Below, piece by piece: positions 1-4,572 of a stretch of DNA of 7,372 bases. The stretch's first letter is position 1. Each line of letters opens with the position of its first letter. This DNA is from Clostridiales bacterium (GTDB lineage Bacteria; Bacillota; Clostridia; Christensenellales; QALW01). The notes beneath the pieces were generated by a model. The model saw only the letters and a list, made by a program, of their open reading frames with translations, was not told where the DNA came from and did no database searches. The DNA is taken from the NCBI GenBank assembly GCA_018376855.1, contig JAHAAN010000093.1, positions 1 through 7,372 of the forward strand, in the 5' to 3' direction. Both the position numbers and the translations under genes were made by a program.

Positions 1-573
1 ATCAAGCATTGGAAAATACATAATTACATTCGCAAGGACACCTATTCCCCCACCAAATATCACGACGAATTTTCAAGGCTTTTGCTTGACGAAAACAGTG
101 CGTACAAGCTATCTAAAACAGACGTTGAAAATAGTTATGTAACAGAACCGTCGACGACCCGTCAACGATCCGTGGACGACCCGTCGACACAGGATAGGTT
201 AGGTAAGGATAGGATAGGTAAGGATAAAAAAGAAAGTAAGAAAGAAAAAACGTCCTCTTTTGATAAAATCATTGCCCAATATTCAACCGATGAAAAAACG
301 GTTGAACTGCTGAAAGAGTGGTTAAAGGTGCGTAAAGCGAAACGCGCCGCCATGACGGACAAGGCAATACAAATGAACGTTGATAAGCTGGACGGCATTG
401 CCAAGGAAAGCGGCATGGATGTAAATGCTTATCTGTCGGAAGTCATATGCCGAGGCTGGGCGGCGTTGTATCCAATCCGGCAATACGGGGACAAGCAGAC
501 AGGCAAGACGTATGGCGCAAACGGAATAGAGATCGACCCCAACGGGGCAAGAGACCTTGACGAAATCTTTTGA
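1..573 (+). CDS. Phage replisome organizer (DnaD-like), C-terminal part; 5' end outside window
   Basis: The frame is open from the first base and ends in TGA, giving 190 residues of a longer protein. A TTG at 82 is not a credible start because conserved sequence lies before it. The first ~27 residues (HWKIHNYIRKDTYSPTKY) match what I recall as the end of the N-terminal winged-helix domain of Firmicutes phage replisome organizers. Next comes a variable, charged linker (about residues 45-85, including RLGKDRIGKDKK). The C-terminal helical block (about 90-155, WLKVRKAKRAAMTDKAIQ and GWAALYPI) is typical of the family. Such proteins bind the phage origin and recruit the helicase loader and host helicase. 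The DnaC-like gene starts 11 bp downstream, as expected for an initiation operon. The linker DNA carries iterons (separate entry). Family assignment is from recognition, without a search. Confidence 0.85.
   Translation: MKHWKIHNYIRKDTYSPTKYHDEFSRLLLDENSAYKLSKTDVENSYVTEPSTTRQRSVDDPSTQDRLGKDRIGKDKKESKKEKTSSFDKIIAQYSTDEKTVELLKEWLKVRKAKRAAMTDKAIQMNVDKLDGIAKESGMDVNAYLSEVICRGWAALYPIRQYGDKQTGKTYGANGIEIDPNGARDLDEIF
148..191 (+). repeat. Four tandem 11-bp iterons inside the replisome organizer gene
   Basis: CCGTCGACGAC, CCGTCAACGAT, CCGTGGACGAC and CCGTCGACACA follow one another exactly at 11-bp steps. Eleven is not a multiple of three, so the repeats are read in different frames and do not make a protein repeat; the periodicity therefore belongs to the DNA. 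One helical turn per unit is usual for initiator binding sites. In phages of this type the origin commonly lies inside the initiator gene, so these are the likely binding sites for the encoded organizer. Confidence 0.8.
191..290 (+). other. Candidate origin core: seven 5-bp AGGWW repeats followed by an A-rich unwinding region
   Basis: From 191 to 225 there are seven consecutive pentamers (aggat, aggtt, aggta, aggat, aggat, aggta, aggat). From about 226 the top strand becomes A-rich with runs of five and six A, up to about 250, and AT-rich sequence continues to about 290. Iterons next to an easily melted AT-rich element are the layout of lambda-type and Firmicutes phage origins. Its role as an origin is inferred from position and architecture. 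Confidence 0.6.
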
Positions 574-584
574 CGAGGTGAGCA

Positions 585-1406
585 ATGGAACATTTTTATG
601 ACGAGCTGAAAGCAAATGCGGCTGAATCCACACACGCCAAACAGGGCGATTATTACGAAAACGGGGTGCTGCATTGCGGGAAATGCCGAACGGCGAAAGA
701 GGTGTGCTTCAAGCTAAACGGCAAGAACAGAAAGCAGGGCGTTTTGTGTAAGTGTGAAGCTGAACGGCGGAACGCAAGGGAGGAAAACGACAGGCGGCTT
801 GCTCTGATTGCCGAACGGCGGGAACGCTGTTTCCCTGAAGAACGAATGCAGCAATGGACTTTTGCCAAGGATGACGGCGCAAACACCGAGCTTTCCAAAG
901 CGGCGCGAGGTTATGCAGATAATTTCGAGCAATTTAAAGCCGACGGAAAAGGGCTGCTTCTGTTTGGGCAATGCGGCACGGGAAAAACCTTTTCCGCCGC
1001 CTGTATTGCCAATATGCTGATAGATAACGGTTATCGGTGCATTATGACGAGCTTCCCCCGAATCGGAAACGAGATCGGGCAAGCATACAGCAAGCAGGAA
1101 TACATAGACAGGCTTAACCGTTTTGACCTCTTAATTATTGACGATTTGGAGAGCGAGCGCAACACTGAATACATGGGCGAAACGGTGTTAAACGTAATTG
1201 AAAGCCGATACGGTGCAGGGCTGCCGCTTATTATTACCACAAATTTGACGGCGGAAGAACTGAAGAACCCGACGGACATACGCAAAAAGCGCATATACAG
1301 CCGTTTGCTTGAAATGTGTCTGCCCATAGAAGCTAAAGGCAAAGACCGACGGCGTGAACGCTTAAAGGACGATTTCAAGGCATACAAGGACATTTTGGGA
1401 CTGTAA
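585..1406 (+). CDS. DnaC/IstB-type ATPase, probable phage helicase loader
   Basis: This AAA+ ATPase of 273 residues is expected to load the replicative DnaB-type helicase at the origin marked by the upstream organizer. Cys31, Cys34, Cys41, Cys55 and Cys57 (CGKC ... CKC) form a probable N-terminal zinc-binding module. A charged helical stretch covers about 57-85. Walker A is GQCGTGKT at 128-135, Walker B is LLIIDDL at 182-188, and sensor 1 is the TTN ending at Asn220. RIYSRLLE at about 236-243 is the usual place for the arginine finger. The length is normal for phage DnaC-like loaders. ATG 585 has GAGGTGA about 5-6 bp upstream and follows the previous stop by 11 bp. The ribosome site of the next gene overlaps this gene's TAA, so the three genes are probably cotranscribed. 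IstB, the transposition helper, is a relative, but no transposase is adjacent. Confidence 0.92.
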   Translation: MEHFYDELKANAAESTHAKQGDYYENGVLHCGKCRTAKEVCFKLNGKNRKQGVLCKCEAERRNAREENDRRLALIAERRERCFPEERMQQWTFAKDDGANTELSKAARGYADNFEQFKADGKGLLLFGQCGTGKTFSAACIANMLIDNGYRCIMTSFPRIGNEIGQAYSKQEYIDRLNRFDLLIIDDLESERNTEYMGETVLNVIESRYGAGLPLIITTNLTAEELKNPTDIRKKRIYSRLLEMCLPIEAKGKDRRRERLKDDFKAYKDILGL

Positions 1407-1419
1407 AGGAGAAATCAAG

Positions 1420-1719
1420 ATGAGCGAAAACACGAACCCCGACAAGCCGCGACTTATACGCGAAGAATTTGAGACATACGAAGATTTGCCGGATGACGTG
1501 CTGCAACAGCTGGAAGAAGACGGCGCAGGAATCCTCATAAACCGCTCTGAAAGGCTTATAACCGAGGCGCAAGAACTTAGCAGCTTTATCCGCGCGCTGC
1601 CTCTGAGCGTGGAGGACAACGACAAGCTTGTTGCTATGTTTACGGCGCAAATCGTTGAGGCGGAAAAGTCCGCCTTTACTCAGGGCTTTAAAATGGGCAT
1701 GGATTACTTGCCGTTTTGA
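1420..1719 (+). CDS. Small acidic phage protein of unknown function
   Basis: The protein has 99 residues. ATG 1420 is preceded by AAAGGAG, which overlaps the stop of the helicase-loader gene, so translation is probably coupled to it. The protein is acidic in its first half (EEFETYEDLPDDVLQQLEEDG) and predicted largely helical, with no Cys and no membrane segment. The end, AFTQGFKMGMDYL, resembles the tail of small phage and mobile-element proteins that end in a GFxxGxxxM-type helix; I recall DUF6809-like proteins, but the match is weak. Its place between replication genes and a sigma gene suggests an early-region accessory protein. TTGAGGCGG near its 3' end (1655-1663) is the exact inverse of CCGCCTCAA at 1720-1728, just after the stop, so the mRNA end could fold across the stop codon. 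Confidence 0.75.
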   Translation: MSENTNPDKPRLIREEFETYEDLPDDVLQQLEEDGAGILINRSERLITEAQELSSFIRALPLSVEDNDKLVAMFTAQIVEAEKSAFTQGFKMGMDYLPF

Positions 1720-1726
1720 CCGCCTC

Positions 1727-1777
1727 AAAGCCGCGAGAAAGCCGCGAAAACCCGAAAAAACCCGATAAAATAAAAAA
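1727..1777 (+). repeat. Phased A-tracts and short direct repeats upstream of the sigma-factor promoter
   Basis: AAGCCGCGA occurs twice and AACCCGA twice. The A-runs begin at about 1727, 1738, 1747, 1755, 1767 and 1772, most at close to one-turn spacing. Phased A-tracts bend DNA and can act as UP-like elements. The promoter candidate begins about 40 bp downstream. Confidence 0.5.
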
Positions 1778-1817
1778 GGCAGCCGACCCCCGCGCCAAAG
1801 GATCAACCGCCATTCCG

Positions 1818-1848
1818 TTGATACTATAGCACACACAGCCGATAAAAT
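1818..1848 (+). promoter_or_regulatory. Candidate promoter of the sigma-factor gene
   Basis: TTGATA (1818-1823) is a good -35. GATAAA (1841-1846) lies 17 bp downstream as a moderate -10, and the overlapping TAAAAT at 1843-1848 would need a 19-bp spacer. The first CAATATATTG box begins immediately after, where a repressor or activator would act on transcription start. Inferred from consensus only. Confidence 0.5.
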
Positions 1849-1901
1849 CAATATATTGTGCCATTCCAAGTAATTCCAAGCGTTTGAATCAATATATTGT
1901 G
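1846..1901 (+). promoter_or_regulatory. Two perfect 15-bp direct repeats with palindromic core (probable operator pair)
   Basis: AATCAATATATTGTG occurs at 1846-1860 and again at 1887-1901, offset by 41 bp, about four helical turns. Each contains the perfect palindrome CAATATATTG. Between them ATTCCAAG is repeated at a 10-bp step (from 1863 and 1873). The second copy ends just before the ribosome site of the sigma gene (AGGAAAGGGG). Position and symmetry suggest binding of a dimeric regulator. Two inverse copies of the core ATATTGTG lie at 4165-4204. Confidence 0.6.
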
Positions 1902-1920
1902 GCAGGAAAGGGGCGGGCAA

Positions 1921-2712
1921 ATGTACGAGGATAACGAAACATTGGCATTTGAAGCGCAAAACGGTGATATGGAAGCCATGCACGCGCTGTATGCAAACGT
2001 TAAAAAGCGGATCTCTTTGAAGGCAAATAAATTTTTCGTTGAACATGCACGCCGTTGCGCACATGCAGGCGTAACGCGAGCAGACCTTGAGCAAGAAGGC
2101 TATTTCGCTTTTGTACAGGCAGTCAACGCATATGAGCCGGAATCGGAATACAAGTTTGCATCCTATCTGCACTATCCGTTGCTTACAGCGTTCTATGCGG
2201 TTTGTGGAATGAGAACGCGCCGGATGTATAATGAACCGCTGAACAATGCCGTAAGCCTTGACACGCCCATAGGCGACGGAGAGGATGGCTTAACACTTTA
2301 TGACATAATCCCCGACGATACGACGTACACAGCAGAACAAGTTGCGGAAGATTATGACCGCGCCGTTATGCGCCAAGACATTGAGACGGCTATAGACAAG
2401 CTTCCTTATCATGCCGCCTATGTTATCAGACATAAGTATTTATATGGACAAACAGTGATGGAAATAGCAAAGCAAAGGGGCGTATCATGGCAAGCTGCAT
2501 CATATTCGAGAATCAAAGGCATGACCGCGTTGCGGCAAAACGAACACTTGCGCCTCCGATACTTTGACGATGTTATTTCCCGCCACGCTTACAACGGGGG
2601 TGTTGGCAGCTTTAATCACACATGGACAAGCAGCACAGAGCGGGCGGCAATGAAGCTTGAGGAATGGGAAGCGGTCAAACAAACAGCGAACGAAGACGGT
2701 TACACGGAATAA
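1921..2712 (+). CDS. Sigma-70-like RNA polymerase sigma factor (phage/mobile-element type)
   Basis: The protein has 263 residues from ATG 1921. An upstream TTG at 1897 overlaps the operator repeat and is less likely, while AGGAAAGGGG gives ATG 1921 a ribosome site. Residues about 25-100 form sigma region 2 (LEQEGYFAFVQAVNAYEPESEYKFASYL, the helices that bind RNA polymerase and the -10 element). A linker with SLDTPIGDGEDGLTLYDIIPDD follows. Region 4 runs from about 153 to 206, with the helix-turn-helix TVMEIAKQRGVSWQAASYSR. The last ~55 residues (VGSFNHTWTSSTERAAMKLEEW) are an extension beyond region 4. Such genes near phage replication modules usually switch on later phage genes. It has its own promoter and operators and is followed by strong terminators. 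It may read promoters inside the hairpin-rich region downstream, but none could be defined. Confidence 0.85.
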   Translation: MYEDNETLAFEAQNGDMEAMHALYANVKKRISLKANKFFVEHARRCAHAGVTRADLEQEGYFAFVQAVNAYEPESEYKFASYLHYPLLTAFYAVCGMRTRRMYNEPLNNAVSLDTPIGDGEDGLTLYDIIPDDTTYTAEQVAEDYDRAVMRQDIETAIDKLPYHAAYVIRHKYLYGQTVMEIAKQRGVSWQAASYSRIKGMTALRQNEHLRLRYFDDVISRHAYNGGVGSFNHTWTSSTERAAMKLEEWEAVKQTANEDGYTE

Positions 2713-2827
2713 CCGCTCATTGGCGGGGCACTCCAACGATCAGGAGACTGCCGGAATCCTCTGAGCGTATATACAAGGGGCGCAGGGCTTGCGCCTCTTT
2801 TCTTATGGGGTAGCGTTTTGCTACTCC
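2713..2827 (+). terminator. Terminator of the sigma gene (2776-2804), flanked by extra hairpins
   Basis: The strongest element is AGGGGCGCA, loop GGGCT, TGCGCCTCT (2776-2798) followed by TTTTCTT; one G-U pair, otherwise complete. It should end the sigma transcript. Before it lie CCGC-TCATTG-GCGG (2713-2726) and CTCC-AACGATCA-GGAG. After it comes GGGGTAGC, loop GTTTT, GCTACTCC (2807-2827), with no T-tract. Confidence 0.8.
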
Positions 2828-2874
2828 ACCGCCTCAAGGGTGCTTACTTAATGCGTAACCTTTGGAGCGTCAAT

Positions 2875-2931
2875 AAAGGGGGTAGTTTTAACCGACCCCC
2901 TTTTTTCTTTTACCCTAAGTTCGGCTTAGGG
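2875..2931 (+). terminator. Tandem terminator-like hairpins
   Basis: AAAGGGGGT (2875-2883) pairs with ACCCCCTTT (2895-2903) and runs into T-rich sequence ending at 2911, a strong intrinsic terminator. Next is CCCTAAG, loop TTCGG, CTTAGGG (2913-2931), followed by TTTT. Together with 2776-2804 this gives up to three stops in 160 bp and isolates the downstream RNA region from the sigma operon. Confidence 0.75.
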
Positions 2932-2935
2932 TTTT

Positions 2936-3215
2936 GCGGACTAAATTCCGCTTAATGCACAGGCGCGGCAGAACAAAGCACATAGAATCAACGCTAAGTG
3001 GGTAAATCTTTAATTTTTGGCGCGTTACCGCCTCAACGCGATAATCGACCGTTTGAAGTGTCAAAGGGCACAAAATGGCTATAAACAGCTTTTACAGCAG
3101 TGTAATGAAATGCGCGAGGAACAAGCGGCGCAGAGAATGCCGCGCATTGCCTGTCAGAGGCACAATGTTAGAAAATGTGAGTGCTTAGCCCCCTATTGAA
3201 ATTGACTGCACAAAG
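2936..3215 (+). other. Gene-poor stretch with small hairpins; no convincing protein gene
   Basis: It holds GCGGA-CTAAAT-TCCGC (from about 2936) and CGCGTT, loop ACCGCCTC, AACGCG (3021-3040). A 17-nt block TTACCGCCTCAACGCGA at 3025-3041 recurs with one change at 4083-4099. A 60-codon frame runs 3017-3199 from TTG, but it has no ribosome site and its start lies at this hairpin, so I do not call it a gene. TATAAA near 3080 has no well-placed -35 partner. Confidence 0.5.
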
Positions 3216-3886
3216 CGCACGGTACCGGAGGGGGGACGTTAATTTTACCGGGCGATACACGCACGAAGGGGGGATACGCAAATGCAATTCCCTGCATTGA
3301 ACGCCGGCTGTGATATGGTGATTAACGTATGCCGCACAGCACGGCAGGAAGCCGCAAGGGCTGTATGACTCCCTGAAACAGGGACGCACCAACCCGCTCA
3401 AAATTGAGCGGATCAACACCAACAGGCAAGGGGCGTCGCTTTAAGCGACACCCTTTTCAGTTACCCTCAATTCGAGGGATGCTGATTAAACAAGTGCCCT
3501 TTTCACTCAATCCAAATTTGGGGGCAGTGATTTTTGACAAGTGGCGTCGGTTTAACCGACGGCGTGAACTATTGCTCATTTTTGCGCGAAAGCCCTGCAC
3601 GACTCCTCAACTTTTAGGAGTCCTCTTGCGCCGTTGATCTCCTCAGTTTTGAGGGGATTACATGCAGCGACTCTCCAAAATTGGAGAGTCCTTGCGAACT
3701 TTCAAAACTGCCAAAATGACAGCTTTCTTCCACTCCGCAAAATTGCGGCAATCTGTTGCGCGGTCGATTAGCTCAATTCTGAGCCGATCTGCAAGCACTC
3801 CCCCCGTACCCTGCACGCAGCACCCCTGCCGCCTCAAACCGAGACAAGCCCCCATCTGATACCGACCGGACACACGGGGCTTTTTT
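3216..3886 (+). ncRNA. Candidate large structured noncoding RNA built from an array of short hairpins
   Basis: The 5' limit is uncertain (between about 3216 and 3265); the 3' end is the terminator at 3846-3886. Perfect or near-perfect hairpins are: 3281-3298 (AATGCA/TGCATT), 3336-3364 (ACAGC, inner CGGC/GCCG, GCTGT), 3370-3384 (TCCCTG/CAGGGA), 3394-3411 (CCGCTCAA/TTGAGCGG), 3435-3449, 3464-3478, 3512-3521, 3546-3560, 3601-3622 (GACTCCT/AGGAGTC), 3637-3658 (ATCTCCTCA/TGAGGGGAT), 3669-3690 (GACTCTCCAA/TTGGAGAGTC), 3735-3748 and 3771-3784. Centres are AT-rich and alike; stems differ. GTCGCTTTAAGCGAC and GTCGGTTTAACCGAC differ by a compensatory C-G to G-C swap, which supports selection on pairing. 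The length (about 620-670 nt) and phage setting would suit ROOL- or GOLLD-like giant phage RNAs; that identity is a hypothesis. The alternative is a cluster of DNA-level palindromes or operators. Confidence 0.6.
3846..3886 (+). terminator. Intrinsic terminator closing the first structured-RNA region
   Basis: AAGCCCC (3846-3852) pairs with GGGGCTT (3876-3882), and six T run from 3881 to 3886. The 23-nt loop contains the small palindrome CCGACCGG-like sequence, which could extend the structure. This gives the candidate RNA a defined 3' end. Confidence 0.75.
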
Positions 3887-3894
3887 ATGGAAAT

Positions 3895-3979
3895 CTTGGG
3901 GAAACTTGGGCGCACTTGCGGAAACTTGCGGTTTTAGGCCTGGGCTGAAGCTCGGGAAACTTAGTAAAACTTAGGGTTT
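3895..3979 (+). repeat. Six CTTRNK-type repeats at 10-bp steps, in three matched doublets
   Basis: CTTGGG-GAAA-CTTGGG (3895-3910), CTTGCG-GAAA-CTTGCG (3915-3930) and, after a 30-bp gap, CTTAGT-AAAA-CTTAGG (3960-3975). The first four units start exactly 10 bp apart, and the last two also. Within each doublet the two units agree while the doublets differ from one another. One-turn spacing suggests protein-binding iterons; no protein product is apparent. Possible roles are a second origin, a partition site or a regulatory array. Confidence 0.6.
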
Positions 3980-3980
3980 T

Positions 3981-4010
3981 CAAAGGGGGCTTTTGCCCCT
4001 TGTTTTTTGT
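3981..4010 (+). terminator. Intrinsic terminator after the 10-bp repeats
   Basis: CAAAGGGGGC, loop TTTT, GCCCCTTG (3981-4002) with a small bulge, followed by TTTTTTGTTTT. The arms and the T-tract are good. It stands between the first structured RNA and the second hairpin region. Confidence 0.7.
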
Positions 4011-4120
4011 TTTCCGCACGGTACAAGCCGCGAAACGCTTTTAAACCCATGTCAAAGGCTCACACGTTCAATTTTTACCGCCTTACCGCCTCAACACGAG
4101 GAATTCTGCGCCAAGAAAGC
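4011..4120. other. Spacer with blocks shared with the first RNA locus; no gene seen
   Basis: CGCACGGTAC at 4015-4024 repeats 3216-3225. The 17-nt block TTACCGCCTCAACACGA at 4083-4099 repeats 3025-3041 with one change. A 77-codon frame at 3993-4226 begins within the terminator and lacks a ribosome site, so it is not called. Confidence 0.5.
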
Positions 4121-4150
4121 AAAACGGCTTAAAACGGTTAAAAACAGCGT
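4121..4150 (+). repeat. Three 10-bp repeats with phased A-tracts (predicted DNA bend)
   Basis: AAAACGGCTT, AAAACGGTTA and AAAACAGCGT sit exactly head to tail at 4121, 4131 and 4141. A4 tracts at one-turn spacing curve DNA. The segment lies just upstream of the dyad at 4165-4208, so an architectural role in regulation or replication is plausible. Confidence 0.55.
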
Positions 4151-4164
4151 TTACGGCAACGCAC

Positions 4165-4208
4165 CACAATATACAGTATATATCGCGCGCACTGTACACA
4201 ATATGCAG
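4165..4208. promoter_or_regulatory. Probable operator/promoter region: direct CACAATATRCAG repeats around a TACAGT/ACTGTA dyad
   Basis: CACAATATACAG (4165-4176) and CACAATATGCAG (4197-4208) match at 11 of 12 positions, 32 bp apart. TACAGT (4172-4177) and ACTGTA (4191-4196) form an inverted pair around an alternating TATATATCGCGCGC stretch. CACAATAT is the inverse of ATATTGTG in the sigma-promoter repeats, suggesting the same regulator. The AT-rich part could be a -10 for the RNA starting just downstream, but no clear -35 was found. Confidence 0.5.
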
Positions 4209-4234
4209 GGTGCATTCTACCATTAAACAAGAAC

Positions 4235-4480
4235 GCCGTCGCGATTCTCGACGAAAAAGTATAGATTGAATCTATCCTTAAAGCCCCGAAGAAGTCAAGA
4301 ACGGACTAAGTTGAACTTAAGGCGGTTCACCCTGCGTTAAACGCAGGGTATCTCCAAAACGGAGACCCCCGAACCGCTGACAATTTGTCAGCACTTACCG
4401 CAAGGAGGGTACGCAAACGAACACCCCTCAAATTGAGGGCAGTTCAACACATTCCCCCACGGTTATTTTTAGCCGTTTTT
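4235..4480 (+). ncRNA. Candidate second structured noncoding RNA
   Basis: Its hairpins are CGTCG/CGACG (4237-4253), ATAGATT-G-AATCTAT (4261-4275), TAAGTT-G-AACTTA (4307-4319), then a three-way junction. There GCGGTTC (4322-4328) pairs with GAACCGC (4371-4377) and encloses a 10-bp stem with one central base (ACCCTGCGTT, 4329-4349) and TCTCC-AAAAC-GGAGA (4351-4365). CTGACAA-T-TTGTCAG (4377-4391) and CCCTCAA-A-TTGAGGG (4425-4439) follow, and a terminator ends it at 4459-4480. AAGGAGGGTACGCAAAC (4402-4418) resembles a block in the first RNA at 3266-3283. No open frame explains the region. The 5' end is a guess from the first hairpin and the upstream dyad. The nested, almost gap-free pairing makes a functional RNA more likely than chance palindromes. 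Confidence 0.6.
4459..4480 (+). terminator. Intrinsic terminator of the second structured RNA
   Basis: ACGGTTA (4459-4465), loop TTTT, TAGCCGT (4470-4476), with one G-U pair and a five-T tail through 4480. It gives the second RNA a defined 3' end. Confidence 0.7.
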
Positions 4481-4535
4481 ACAGCAACAAACCCCAAATA
4501 AACCCCAAACGCCTATTTTTAAAGCCGTTTTTACA
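4464..4535 (+). repeat. Imperfect direct repeat TATTTTTA(AA)GCCGTTTTTACA
   Basis: Copies lie at 4464-4483 and 4514-4535 and differ by a 2-nt insertion; between them AAACCCCAAA-like sequence is also repeated. The second copy keeps the T-tail but loses most of the terminator stem, so it looks like a decayed duplication of the terminator end. Confidence 0.5.
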
Positions 4536-4543
4536 CAGAAAAA

Positions 4544-4569
4544 GCGATTTCTAAAACTTTAGAAACCGC
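4544..4569 (-). terminator. Terminator of the minus-strand secreted-protein operon
   Basis: Read on the minus strand, GCG-G-TTTCTAAA, loop GT, TTTAGAAA-T-CGC is followed by TTTTTC. The 8-bp inner stem is perfect and a 3-bp outer stem adds to it across one mismatch. It lies just past the stop of the small secreted protein gene and keeps that operon from running into the RNA region. Confidence 0.7.
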
Positions 4570-4572
4570 CAT

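Noticed and set aside
3017..3199. 60-codon frame from TTG
   Set aside because: No ribosome site, the start lies in a hairpin, and the 17-nt block at its beginning recurs in noncoding DNA at 4083.
3404..3637. 77-codon frame through the hairpin array, and similar frames at 3662-3859 and 3993-4226
   Set aside because: The translations are low-complexity readings of the palindromes, without ribosome sites or recognisable domains.
3370..3790. CRISPR array
   Set aside because: The units are inverted repeats of different sequence at uneven spacing, with no identical direct repeat and no unique spacers.
3760..3870. tRNA-like D-arm: GATTAGCTCAATTCTGAGC resembles the start of a tRNA, and GGTCGAT has a partial partner near 3860
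   Set aside because: No anticodon stem, no T-arm (GGTTCRA-type) and no matching acceptor at the right distance. It fits the hairpin family better.
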